DNA of 64,000 bases from Enterococcus asini ATCC 700915 (GTDB taxonomy: Bacteria; Bacillota; Bacilli; Lactobacillales; Enterococcaceae): NCBI RefSeq assembly GCF_000407365.1, contig NZ_ASVU01000001.1, positions 372,001 through 436,000 of the forward strand, in the 5' to 3' direction. The translations under genes were made by a program, and so were the position numbers. This document shows positions 15,725-23,376 of this stretch, piece by piece (positions within the stretch are counted from its first letter, which is position 1; the number at the start of each line of letters is the position of its first letter). The notes beneath the pieces were generated by a model. The model was not told the origin of the DNA, did no database searches, and saw only the letters and a list, made by a program, of their open reading frames with translations.

Positions 15725-16990
15725 ATGAAACAAAAAAGAAAAGGTTCCGGGGGACGTTTTCTCACCGGATTACTAGGAGGCGCTGTGGGTGGTTTATTGA
15801 TCGTTGGTGGATTTTATCTAGCCAATGGCTCGACTTTAGCTCCCAGCTCCAGTAGCAACAATAGCAGTTCCACAAGTGAGCCGGCCAAGGTTTCCAATGT
15901 CAAGGTGGATGTGGATAGCGATATCACCAGTGCTGTGGAAAAAGTCCAAGGCGCGGTGGTTTCTGTCATCAACTTACAGGCTCAACAACAAAGCTCCAAT
16001 AACCCCTGGGGAGACATGTTCGGTCAACAGCAAGAAGACAGTTCTGCAGAAAATACCGATGATAGCAATCTCGTAGAAGCCAGTGAAGGTAGTGGGGTTA
16101 TCTACAATAAAGATGGAGATTCCGCTTATGTGGTGACCAATAATCACGTGGTAGAAGGCTCTGATGGCTTGGAAGTCGTCATGTCAGATGGCACGAAGGT
16201 CAAAGGGGAACTTATGGGAACCGACGCGGTAACCGACTTAGCCGTAATCAAGATTTCTTCGGAAAATGTAGATGAAGTCGCAACCTTTGGGGATTCTTCT
16301 GCTTTGAAAGTCGGCGAACCTGCGATTGCCATTGGTTCTCCATTAGGCTCTCAATATGCCAACTCCGTTACTTCCGGGATTATTTCTTCTGTTAATCGGC
16401 CGATTTCCGACAGTACCAGCGGTGTCAATATTAGCGCCATTCAAACAGATGCGGCGATTAACCCAGGGAATTCCGGTGGTCCTTTAGTAAATATCGCGGG
16501 ACAAGTCATCGGGATTAACTCTAGTAAGATTGCTTCGACCTCTACGGAAAGTTCCGATATTAGCGTCGAAGGGATGGGCTTTGCCATTCCAAGTAACGAT
16601 GTGGTAAAAATCATCGACCAACTGCAAAAGGACGGCAAAGTTACCCGACCAGCTCTCGGAATCAATATGGTGGACTTGTCTTCTGTAACGTCTCAACAAC
16701 AAGAACAAATTCTTGGAGTCCCAAGTTCCGTGAAATCTGGTGTGGTGATTACCAACGTTATGAACGCAACACCTGCAGAAAAAGCTGGTTTGAAACAATA
16801 CGACGTGATTACCAAAGTTGACGGGGAAGAAGTTACTAGCGCAACGGATCTCCAATCGATTCTTTACGGTAAGAATGTCGGGGATACGATCACCATAACC
16901 TACTACCGCGGGGATAAAGAAAGTACCGCTAAAGTCGACTTAACCATCGACAGTTCCGCGTTGCAACAAAATCAAAACAATAATCAATAA
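15725..16990 (+). CDS. htrA: Membrane-anchored serine protease HtrA/DegP
   Basis: The 421-residue protein has a basic N-terminus and one membrane helix (about 14-34), then a Ser/Asn-rich linker. The trypsin-like domain carries His141 (TNNHVVEG), Asp171 (AVTDLAVI) and Ser250 (NPGNSGGPL). The C-terminal PDZ domain (about 310-405) contains GVVITNVMNATPAEKAGLKQYDVI. HtrA degrades misfolded proteins outside the membrane. It stands alone, with a strong ribosome site and a terminator shared with the convergent ROK gene. The upstream inverted repeat and CiaR-like repeat may regulate it. Confidence 0.95.
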   Translation: MKQKRKGSGGRFLTGLLGGAVGGLLIVGGFYLANGSTLAPSSSSNNSSSTSEPAKVSNVKVDVDSDITSAVEKVQGAVVSVINLQAQQQSSNNPWGDMFGQQQEDSSAENTDDSNLVEASEGSGVIYNKDGDSAYVVTNNHVVEGSDGLEVVMSDGTKVKGELMGTDAVTDLAVIKISSENVDEVATFGDSSALKVGEPAIAIGSPLGSQYANSVTSGIISSVNRPISDSTSGVNISAIQTDAAINPGNSGGPLVNIAGQVIGINSSKIASTSTESSDISVEGMGFAIPSNDVVKIIDQLQKDGKVTRPALGINMVDLSSVTSQQQEQILGVPSSVKSGVVITNVMNATPAEKAGLKQYDVITKVDGEEVTSATDLQSILYGKNVGDTITITYYRGDKESTAKVDLTIDSSALQQNQNNNQ

Positions 16991-16994
16991 CAGG

Positions 16995-17031
16995 AAAAAA
17001 CCAGCGAGAAAAAATTCTCGCTGGTTTTTTT
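16995..17031. terminator. Bidirectional terminator between htrA and the ROK kinase
   Basis: CCAGCGAGAA and TTCTCGCTGG flanked by A and T runs. Confidence 0.85.
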
Positions 17032-17959
17032 AGCCTTTCACTTGTTGGTAGATTTGATAGACGGCACCGATCATCCCCGCATCGTTTTGTAATTTAGCGG
17101 TTCGCACAGGGGCAATGGTTTTCCCTTCTAAATAGTGAATCGATTCATGGCGCGCTTTAACCGTACTCAAGGTTTCTTGCAAGCGTTGGGTAAAGGCTTC
17201 ATTGGCACTGATGCCTCCCCCCACTAAGATAACTTCTGGATCAAAACAGCTGATTAAGTTAATCAAGGTCACCGATAAGTCGACGAAGAAGGCTGCTAAA
17301 ATCTCTGTGGCCAGCACTTCGCCGGCCGCTTCTCGGGCAAACAATTCTCGTGCATCCCAAACGGGCTCTGCTTGAGGATTGTTTTTTTGTTGGGCTAAGT
17401 TGTACTGGTAACATAAGCCCCCCACGGTCGCGACTTTTTTATTCACCGAGACTTCTTCAATGTCTCCTTGTTCAGGTAACTGATCGATGACCATCCAGCC
17501 GAATTCCCCGGCCATCCCGTGAGCCCCCCGGAAGACCTCCCCATTTAAGACGATGCCACCGCCGATGCCGGTACCTAAAACCATGCATAGGTAATTGTCG
17601 ATTCCTTGGGCATTGCCAATCCATTTTTCCGCGAGGGCCGCGGCATTGGCGTCATTTTCAATGGAAACTGGCAACTGACACCGCTGTTCCAACGCTTGTT
17701 TAAGATTCATTCCATATAAAGGTTTAATGGCCCCGGCGGTCAGCATATAGCCGTCTTTTTGGATGATACCAGGAGCGCTGATGCCGATACCTTCAATGTC
17801 ATAATTTGCTTGGGCCTTCACGACGATTTCCTCCATGTCGTCAAGCAATTCCTCCACCACATAGCTAGTCTTAATCGCCGCTTTTTCTAAAATTTCTCCT
17901 TGTTCATTTAAAACCCCATACTTCACCGTGGTCCCACCAATGTCAAATCCTACAAACAT
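17030..17959 (-). CDS. ROK-family kinase resembling beta-glucoside kinase BglK
   Basis: The 309-residue ROK protein has the phosphate-binding DIGGTTVKYGVL, GISAPGII, sugar-site ENDANAAALAEKW, GTGIGGGIV and GAHGMAGEFGWMV. The zinc-binding CxCGxxGCxE motif of glucokinases and NagC-type regulators is absent; the position reads SVNKKVATVGGLCYQYN. The pattern, including FDPEVILVGGG and QNDAGMIGAVYQ, follows Klebsiella BglK, which phosphorylates cellobiose and other beta-glucosides with ATP. It is the last gene of the LacI-LplB-LplC-SBP-YesL operon and a 6-phospho-beta-glucosidase lies nearby, which supports that role. The assignment as BglK rather than a generic hexokinase is inference. Confidence 0.75.
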   Translation of the reverse strand: MFVGFDIGGTTVKYGVLNEQGEILEKAAIKTSYVVEELLDDMEEIVVKAQANYDIEGIGISAPGIIQKDGYMLTAGAIKPLYGMNLKQALEQRCQLPVSIENDANAAALAEKWIGNAQGIDNYLCMVLGTGIGGGIVLNGEVFRGAHGMAGEFGWMVIDQLPEQGDIEEVSVNKKVATVGGLCYQYNLAQQKNNPQAEPVWDARELFAREAAGEVLATEILAAFFVDLSVTLINLISCFDPEVILVGGGISANEAFTQRLQETLSTVKARHESIHYLEGKTIAPVRTAKLQNDAGMIGAVYQIYQQVKG

Positions 17960-17977
17960 CTCGTCAACTTCCCTTCC

Positions 17978-18583
17978 CTAGCTGTATTTCAAGAACACAG
18001 CGTTCATGAGTTTTCCATTTAGATAAAGCACTAGGCCGATGCCAACAAAGAGCCATAAAATAAACCCTTGTGGCAGTAAAATCGGCAATAAAATTCCTGC
18101 CAGATTCACTCCAAAGACAATAATGCTAATGGGCAAATGCTTTAAAGAAAGCACTAGCGCATTTTTCAAAGTTGCTCCGAGCGTGTTGTCAAACTTGGCA
18201 ATCAAAGGAAAGACATATTCCAAGGCCAGTAAGACAACCGTAACTAAGACCATAACCAAGTAATAGCTGACTTTATTGCCTAAAACATAGTCCCGCACGA
18301 AAGGCAAAGCAAAGAATACCCCCGTACCTATAGCCAAGATGCCCAACCAAATTTTCGTAGCTGGCACAAAGTTGACTTTCAACTGGCGCCAATACTCTTT
18401 GTAAAGCACACATTCTTTGTGCTGGGCAATGCGATAAGCCGTGCCATAAGCCGCAGTCAATGCGGCTCCAATGGTCACCAGTGGCAAACAAGTCAAAATC
18501 ACCAAGAAGTTTAGTACCAATAGTTGGTACAAGCGATCCAAAAGATTGTACAGTTTGCCGTCTGGTTGAAATAAGTTCGTCAT
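17978..18583 (-). CDS. yesL: YesL-family (DUF624) membrane protein
   Basis: The 201-residue protein has five predicted membrane helices and the YesL pattern, beginning MTNLFQPDGKLYNLLDRLYQLLVLNF and followed by LPLVTIGAALTAAYGTAYRIA. YesL proteins accompany LplB/LplC-type oligosaccharide ABC transporters; their function is unknown. The ATG at 18583 is chosen for AGAGGCG upstream; the frame is open to 18622. It lies between the solute-binding protein and ROK kinase genes in one operon. Confidence 0.8.
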   Translation of the reverse strand: MTNLFQPDGKLYNLLDRLYQLLVLNFLVILTCLPLVTIGAALTAAYGTAYRIAQHKECVLYKEYWRQLKVNFVPATKIWLGILAIGTGVFFALPFVRDYVLGNKVSYYLVMVLVTVVLLALEYVFPLIAKFDNTLGATLKNALVLSLKHLPISIIVFGVNLAGILLPILLPQGFILWLFVGIGLVLYLNGKLMNAVFLKYS

Positions 18584-18642
18584 GGTCTCGCCTCTTTCTT
18601 TCCTATGTAGGAAGGGGCACAACGCCCCTTCAAAAGTCTATG

Positions 18643-20277
18643 TTATTTCAATTTTGCTTCGTTTTCTTTGATCTTTTCGTTACGAACTTTGTTAACGTCA
18701 TCGATCTTATTGTCTTTTTGGAATGCTTTGTAGTCTTCCAATAAGCCTTCTAACGTCGCTTCGTCTTTCGCCCGTAACATCCCTACCAAAGTAGTGCTCC
18801 AGTTAGTTTGAATCGCGCTTTGAGCTCGTGCTTCTTGGGTACCGGCATCTGGTCCGATGTTTTCTGTCAAGAATTGAGAAGTCAATTTGCCGTCGCCCCA
18901 TTCTTGCATTTGTTTCACGGCATCCACATAAGAATCTGGGTTCATCGCTTTAAAGCGGTCGTGACCGAATTGGATGAATTCACCCATACGGTATTCCAAT
19001 TGCCATTTTTCAGGATCGTCTTGTTGAATCTTACGCGCTTCGTCGGTCCATTTCACGGTACCGTCTGCTTCTAACGTATAAGTGTCTCCTTCGATCCCGA
19101 AGTTGGTCAACATTTCCCCTTCATCGCTAAGCAAGTAAGTGAAGACTTGAATCGCTTTGGCAGGATCTTCACATTTTTGGCTGATGTAGTTGATCATCCA
19201 CCCGGAAATCCCTGCTTGAGTCAAGGTTGGTTCATTGCCCACAGTACTTTGAATCCCATCAATGGCCATGTATTCAGCATCTGGATTGCTAGCTTTAAAG
19301 GTTTGCAATGGAATCCCTTGGTTAACAAAAGATCCGATCATTACTGTAGCGTATTTCCCGGTTTGAAGTTTTTCTTTGAATTTGTCTCCATCGTCGGTAA
19401 AGGTATCGTCAGAAACGTTGCCATCTTGGTGAACTTGGCGGAATGCTTTCACCCATTCAAGGTAGTCTTCATCCAAGTTCCGGTCGTAGTATTTGCCGTC
19501 TTTCGTGTAAGGAACCCCTAGCATGTCTTGGACAACGCTATCCATGGAACCGTTAGAGGAACCGTCGGAAGCAAAGTCGTTGAAACCAAATGGAATCAAG
19601 TCTGGGAATTGGGCTTTGATTTTTTTCATGCCTTCCACAAAACCTTCTGGCGTGCTGAAATCTGGCTTACCGATGGCCTCGTACACATCTTTACGGATGA
19701 TGAAGGCATCCCGGGAGTAAATATCGCCGCTGTCAAAGTCACTTTGCACATTGGAATAATCGGGATAACCATAGGACTTGCCATCCCCTAGTTTGTACCA
19801 GTTCAAAGTTTCTTCCCGTGCCACTGTATTAAAGTAGGGATCGTATTTTTCTGCTAAATCTTGTAATGGCAACGCCCAAGAATCGGCTTTTCTAGCTACT
19901 TGTGAATTGGAATCAAACACCGTTACGATATCCGGCATATCCCCACCGGCAAAGTACGTGTTTAACTTCGTGTCATCTCCGGTGATGAATTTGATGTCCA
20001 CATTCAAATCATCTTTGATTTTCTTTGTTACCATGTCTTTGCCGTATTCGGTGTTCCACCAGTCCGCATTGACGTACCAGGTCAATTTAGTGGTTTCTTC
20101 CTTTTTGTCCAATTGCCACGCCGGGGTGTCTTTGTCCGGAGTGTAGCGATCGGCGATATCCGGCAATTTTACTTCTTTTGTGGTAGTGTCTTCTTTTTTA
20201 CTCCCGCCACATGCGGCCAAGCTCAACAATGCGCCGGCAACCAAAAGGGATCCTACAAGACTTTTTTTACGAAACAT
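18643..20277 (-). CDS. Extracellular solute-binding lipoprotein for oligosaccharide ABC transport
   Basis: The 544-residue protein has a lipoprotein signal ending LSLAACGG and a large periplasmic-binding-like fold (LytWYVNADWWNTEYG, GGDMPDIVTVFDSNSQVARKADSW, DGDKFKEKLQTGKYATVMIGSF). Size and neighbourhood match the LipO/YtcQ/YesO-type family 1 binding proteins. It delivers the sugar to the two permeases encoded just upstream. Substrate is inferred to be a beta-glucoside or glucan fragment from the nearby glycosidases. AGGAGGAGAAA precedes the ATG. Confidence 0.9.
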   Translation of the reverse strand: MFRKKSLVGSLLVAGALLSLAACGGSKKEDTTTKEVKLPDIADRYTPDKDTPAWQLDKKEETTKLTWYVNADWWNTEYGKDMVTKKIKDDLNVDIKFITGDDTKLNTYFAGGDMPDIVTVFDSNSQVARKADSWALPLQDLAEKYDPYFNTVAREETLNWYKLGDGKSYGYPDYSNVQSDFDSGDIYSRDAFIIRKDVYEAIGKPDFSTPEGFVEGMKKIKAQFPDLIPFGFNDFASDGSSNGSMDSVVQDMLGVPYTKDGKYYDRNLDEDYLEWVKAFRQVHQDGNVSDDTFTDDGDKFKEKLQTGKYATVMIGSFVNQGIPLQTFKASNPDAEYMAIDGIQSTVGNEPTLTQAGISGWMINYISQKCEDPAKAIQVFTYLLSDEGEMLTNFGIEGDTYTLEADGTVKWTDEARKIQQDDPEKWQLEYRMGEFIQFGHDRFKAMNPDSYVDAVKQMQEWGDGKLTSQFLTENIGPDAGTQEARAQSAIQTNWSTTLVGMLRAKDEATLEGLLEDYKAFQKDNKIDDVNKVRNEKIKENEAKLK

Positions 20278-20288
20278 ATTTTCTCCTC

Positions 20289-21206
20289 CTATTCTTTTAC
20301 TGCTCCAAGCATCATGCCTGAAACAAAGTAACGCTGAACCATTGGGTAAATCACTAATATCGGAACAGTGGTCAACACGATGGTGGCCAACTGGATTCCC
20401 TTAGAGGTGGTGCTGATTTCAATTGCGGCATTTAATCCTTGTTGGGAAGCCGCTTGAGATTGGGTAATGATCTCATACAGTTTCATTTGCAAGGGATACA
20501 AGCCTCGCTCGGTGACATACAATTTGGCGGTCATAAAGTCGTTCCATTGCCAAACGCCGTGAAACAAAGCGATGGTCGCTAACGCCGGTTTCGATAATGG
20601 TACGAAGATTTTCAACAAGACGTCCCAGTCGCTGGCCCCGTCGATTTTGGCGGATTCTTCTAAAGAGTCCGGCACATCCCGAAAGAAGTTCATCAAGATG
20701 ATCACGTCGTAGTAGCTAAACAAGGCAGGAATGATGTACACCCAAAAGGTATTCAATAACCCTAATGACTTAATCAATAAGTACGTAGGAATCATGCCTC
20801 CGGAAAAGAACATGGTGATGATTCCCATGGTGGAGTACAACCCCCGCCCTCGTAAGTTCTTTTTACTCAAGGCGTAGGCCATAATGGCACAAAAGGCGGT
20901 ATGGGCCGCTACCCCTAGTGCGGTTTTCCCTAGAGAAATCACCAAAGCTTTCCACATACTCGGATCGCTCAGCACCCGTTGATAATTGTCCGTGGAAATC
21001 TCAGAGGGCCAGAAGATAAAGTTCCCTTTGGCCAAAGCATCCGCCGAGGCGAAGGAAGAAGCCACGATGTTCCAAACAGGGACAATGATAATCACCGTAA
21101 AGACTAAGAGTAAAAAGACGTTGACGATATTGAAGACTTTGCTGTCCTTATCTTGGACGACGCTGCTTTTTGGTTTACTAAATGAGAGACTCGCTTTTTT
21201 CATCAA
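20289..21206 (-). CDS. lplC: Carbohydrate ABC permease, LplC/YtcP type
   Basis: The 305-residue permease has six helices and the EAA loop in EESAKIDGASDWDVLLKIFVPLSKPALATIALF. The C-terminal LVIYPMVQRYFVSGMMLGAVKE is the LplC signature. It pairs with the LplB-type permease upstream. No ATPase gene is present in the operon, so a shared ATPase of the MsmX/MsmK type must energise it, as known for this transporter family. Confidence 0.9.
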   Translation of the reverse strand: MMKKASLSFSKPKSSVVQDKDSKVFNIVNVFLLLVFTVIIIVPVWNIVASSFASADALAKGNFIFWPSEISTDNYQRVLSDPSMWKALVISLGKTALGVAAHTAFCAIMAYALSKKNLRGRGLYSTMGIITMFFSGGMIPTYLLIKSLGLLNTFWVYIIPALFSYYDVIILMNFFRDVPDSLEESAKIDGASDWDVLLKIFVPLSKPALATIALFHGVWQWNDFMTAKLYVTERGLYPLQMKLYEIITQSQAASQQGLNAAIEISTTSKGIQLATIVLTTVPILVIYPMVQRYFVSGMMLGAVKE

Positions 21207-21222
21207 ATTCCTTCACTCCTTT

Positions 21223-22173
21223 CTACAAGACCGATTTGTTGTCGTTTAAGCGTTTGGTGATGATATTGGTAATAGTCAAGAGGATCACCGAGATAATCGA
21301 GATACCCAAGCCTACCGCCGTTGCGTAGGAGAAGTCCCCTTGCATCAAACCAATCCGGTACACGTAAGAGTTGATGACTTCTGCTTTCGGTTGGTTTTGG
21401 GAATTCATCAAGACCAAGGTTTGGTCCAAGTTCGAGTTAAATAGACCGCTTACACTTAAGATTAAGTTTAATGAAATGATGTTGCGAATCATGGGAATGG
21501 TGATACTCCAGACTTGTCGCAAGCGAGTGGCCCCATCCATTTTCGCCGCTTCATAAAAGGTCGGATCGATTTTTGACATGGCGGCTAAGTACAAGATCGT
21601 TCCCCAACCGGCTTCTTTCCAGACATCGGACAAGGCGGCGATCCACCAATACTTGCCTACGTCTAGCATGTGATTCTGATTCGCAGAAAAACCTAACAGG
21701 TTCAAAAAGCCATTGATCATCCCATTGGAAGAAAACCAGGTGATCAACATGCCCCCTAAAATAATCCAAGACAGGAAGTGAGGTAGATAAGAAATCGTTT
21801 GAATCACTCGTTTAAAGACGCTATCTCGCAGTTCATAAATCATTACCGCCAAGATAATCGGTAAAACAAACCCAAAGGCTAATTTCAGGAAGCTAATTCC
21901 CAAAGTATTGACTACAGACTGCCAAAAGTAGCGGTCCTCCATAATGATTTTAAAATTCTCCAACCCGACCCATTGCGCCGATTCGATGGTGTCGATGACC
22001 GTGTAATTCTTAAAGGCGATTACCAAGCCATAAATTGGGATGAAACTAAAGATGATCATGTAGACGACGCCGGGGATGGCCATGGTTTGCAGTTGCCATT
22101 GTTGGGCGAATTCTTTCCAAAAACGTTTGAAGCGTTCCCCTAGTGTTGGGCGTATGTTTTTTCCAGCTTCCAA
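21223..22173 (-). CDS. lplB: Carbohydrate ABC permease, LplB/YteP type
   Basis: The 316-residue permease begins LEAGKNIRPTLGERFKRFWK, has six helices, a FKNYTVIDTIESAQWVGLENF segment and the EAA loop EAAKMDGATRLRQVWSITIPMIRNII. It ends ITKRLNDNKSVL, typical of LplB/YteP proteins. TTG at 22173 is chosen because AGGAGGG lies 8 bases upstream; a longer frame to 22269 would overlap the LacI gene. It is co-transcribed with LplC and the binding lipoprotein. Confidence 0.88.
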   Translation of the reverse strand: MEAGKNIRPTLGERFKRFWKEFAQQWQLQTMAIPGVVYMIIFSFIPIYGLVIAFKNYTVIDTIESAQWVGLENFKIIMEDRYFWQSVVNTLGISFLKLAFGFVLPIILAVMIYELRDSVFKRVIQTISYLPHFLSWIILGGMLITWFSSNGMINGFLNLLGFSANQNHMLDVGKYWWIAALSDVWKEAGWGTILYLAAMSKIDPTFYEAAKMDGATRLRQVWSITIPMIRNIISLNLILSVSGLFNSNLDQTLVLMNSQNQPKAEVINSYVYRIGLMQGDFSYATAVGLGISIISVILLTITNIITKRLNDNKSVL

Positions 22174-22189
22174 CTGAATCCCTCCTTTT

Positions 22190-23197
22190 TTATTCTTCGT
22201 AATTTTCAACGGTTTCCCGAATGACCAATTCTCCGGGAAGAATGTGATTTTCGCCTTCTTTGACCCCATCGATTAATTGCAACAGCTCAATCACCGCTTG
22301 TCGTCCTTGCTCTTTAATGGGATTTTGAACCGTGGTGACTTTTGGTTCGAAATAGCGCAAGAGATCGATGTCATCGAAACCGATTACACTTAAGTCTTCT
22401 GGCACCCGTAAGCCCATTTCTTGCGCAGCTTGAATCGCCCCAATGGCACTTAAGTCATTCCCGGCAATCAAAGCGCTAGGCCAGCAGTTTTTAGGGATTG
22501 TTTGCAAGTAGTTTAAAACATTGCAGTAACTTGCTTGCTCTTCAAACAATCCGCTGATCACCCAGTCTGGATTAACCGGTAAGTGATGCTCTGCCATCAT
22601 TTCTTGAAATCCGCGGTAGCGTTCGTCACTGTCATAGACGCCGGGATGCCCGGGTAGAAAGCCGATTTTCTCATGACCTTTCGCGATCAAAAACTCGGTA
22701 GCCCAGCGACCGGCCTTTCGTGAGTCAAAGACGATGCTACTGATGCTAAAATCCTTGATTTGACGATCCATAAACACCGCGTTAATGTGCTCGCCTCGGA
22801 TAATCGCCAAATCCTCGTCATCAATCAAACTTTCAAACCCGATAAAACCGTCTACCATATTTCCTAGTAGATGAGATCGGAGCACTTGCTTGTCAGAAGA
22901 AATAATCACGCTCACACCGTAGCCCAAATGCTCGGCTTCTTCCGCGATGGCTTCGATTAAGGAACTAAAGTAAGGCCCAACGATCGTATGGGTGTAAAAA
23001 CCAATCATCTTGGTCCGCTTGGTTTTAAGTTGCTTGCCTAAAAGATTCGGTACATAATGCAGTTTTTTGGCTGCTTGAAAGACTTTTTCTTTGGTCATGG
23101 GTCGCACTACGTCCACACCGTTTAAGGCTTTGGACACAGTGGCGATGGAAACATTGGCCTCCTTGGCCACATCGCGAATGGTCACACGCTCGTTCAT
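22190..23197 (-). CDS. LacI-family transcriptional regulator
   Basis: The 335-residue protein has the LacI headpiece MNERVTIRDVAKEANVSIAT, followed by VSKALNG, the hinge VPNLLGKQLKTKRTKMIGF and a sugar-binding domain ending in VIRETVENYEE. The ATG at 23197 has GGAGGTACCC upstream. It is the first gene of the transporter operon and has two palindromic operators upstream, so it probably represses itself and the operon until its sugar ligand appears. Confidence 0.9.
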   Translation of the reverse strand: MNERVTIRDVAKEANVSIATVSKALNGVDVVRPMTKEKVFQAAKKLHYVPNLLGKQLKTKRTKMIGFYTHTIVGPYFSSLIEAIAEEAEHLGYGVSVIISSDKQVLRSHLLGNMVDGFIGFESLIDDEDLAIIRGEHINAVFMDRQIKDFSISSIVFDSRKAGRWATEFLIAKGHEKIGFLPGHPGVYDSDERYRGFQEMMAEHHLPVNPDWVISGLFEEQASYCNVLNYLQTIPKNCWPSALIAGNDLSAIGAIQAAQEMGLRVPEDLSVIGFDDIDLLRYFEPKVTTVQNPIKEQGRQAVIELLQLIDGVKEGENHILPGELVIRETVENYEE

Positions 23198-23208
23198 GGG
23201 TACCTCCG

Positions 23209-23228
23209 AAATAAAAACGTTTTTATTT
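23209..23228 (-). promoter_or_regulatory. LacI-type operator 1, perfect 20-bp palindrome
   Basis: AAATAAAAACGTTTTTATTT with the central CG typical of LacI-family sites. It lies 11 bases upstream of the LacI start codon. Confidence 0.65.
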
Positions 23229-23271
23229 TTTGTGATGGAAAATAACCGGTTCTTAAACACAAGCTCATTCT

Positions 23272-23291
23272 AAATAAAAACGTTTTCATTC
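23272..23291 (-). promoter_or_regulatory. LacI-type operator 2
   Basis: AAATAAAAACGTTTTCATTC, differing from operator 1 mainly at the 3' side, 63 bp (about six helical turns) from it. It also comes within one mismatch of a CcpA cre site, so dual use is possible. Confidence 0.5.
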
Positions 23292-23333
23292 ACAATAGCT
23301 TTTGGCCATCCTGGTATTCTCGCCTGACTTTTG

Positions 23334-23370
23334 AAAAAAGCGTCACGATGGTACAAGTGGTACCATCGTG
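23334..23370 (-). terminator. Intrinsic terminator after the GH3 gene
   Basis: Minus strand: CACGATGGTACC, ACTT loop, GTACCATCGTG, then ACGCTTTTTTC. Confidence 0.8.
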
Positions 23371-23376
23371 AAAAAA

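Noticed and set aside
22174-22269. Longer N-terminus of the LplB-type permease
   Set aside because: It would overlap the LacI gene by 80 bases and has no ribosome site; the TTG at 22173 does.
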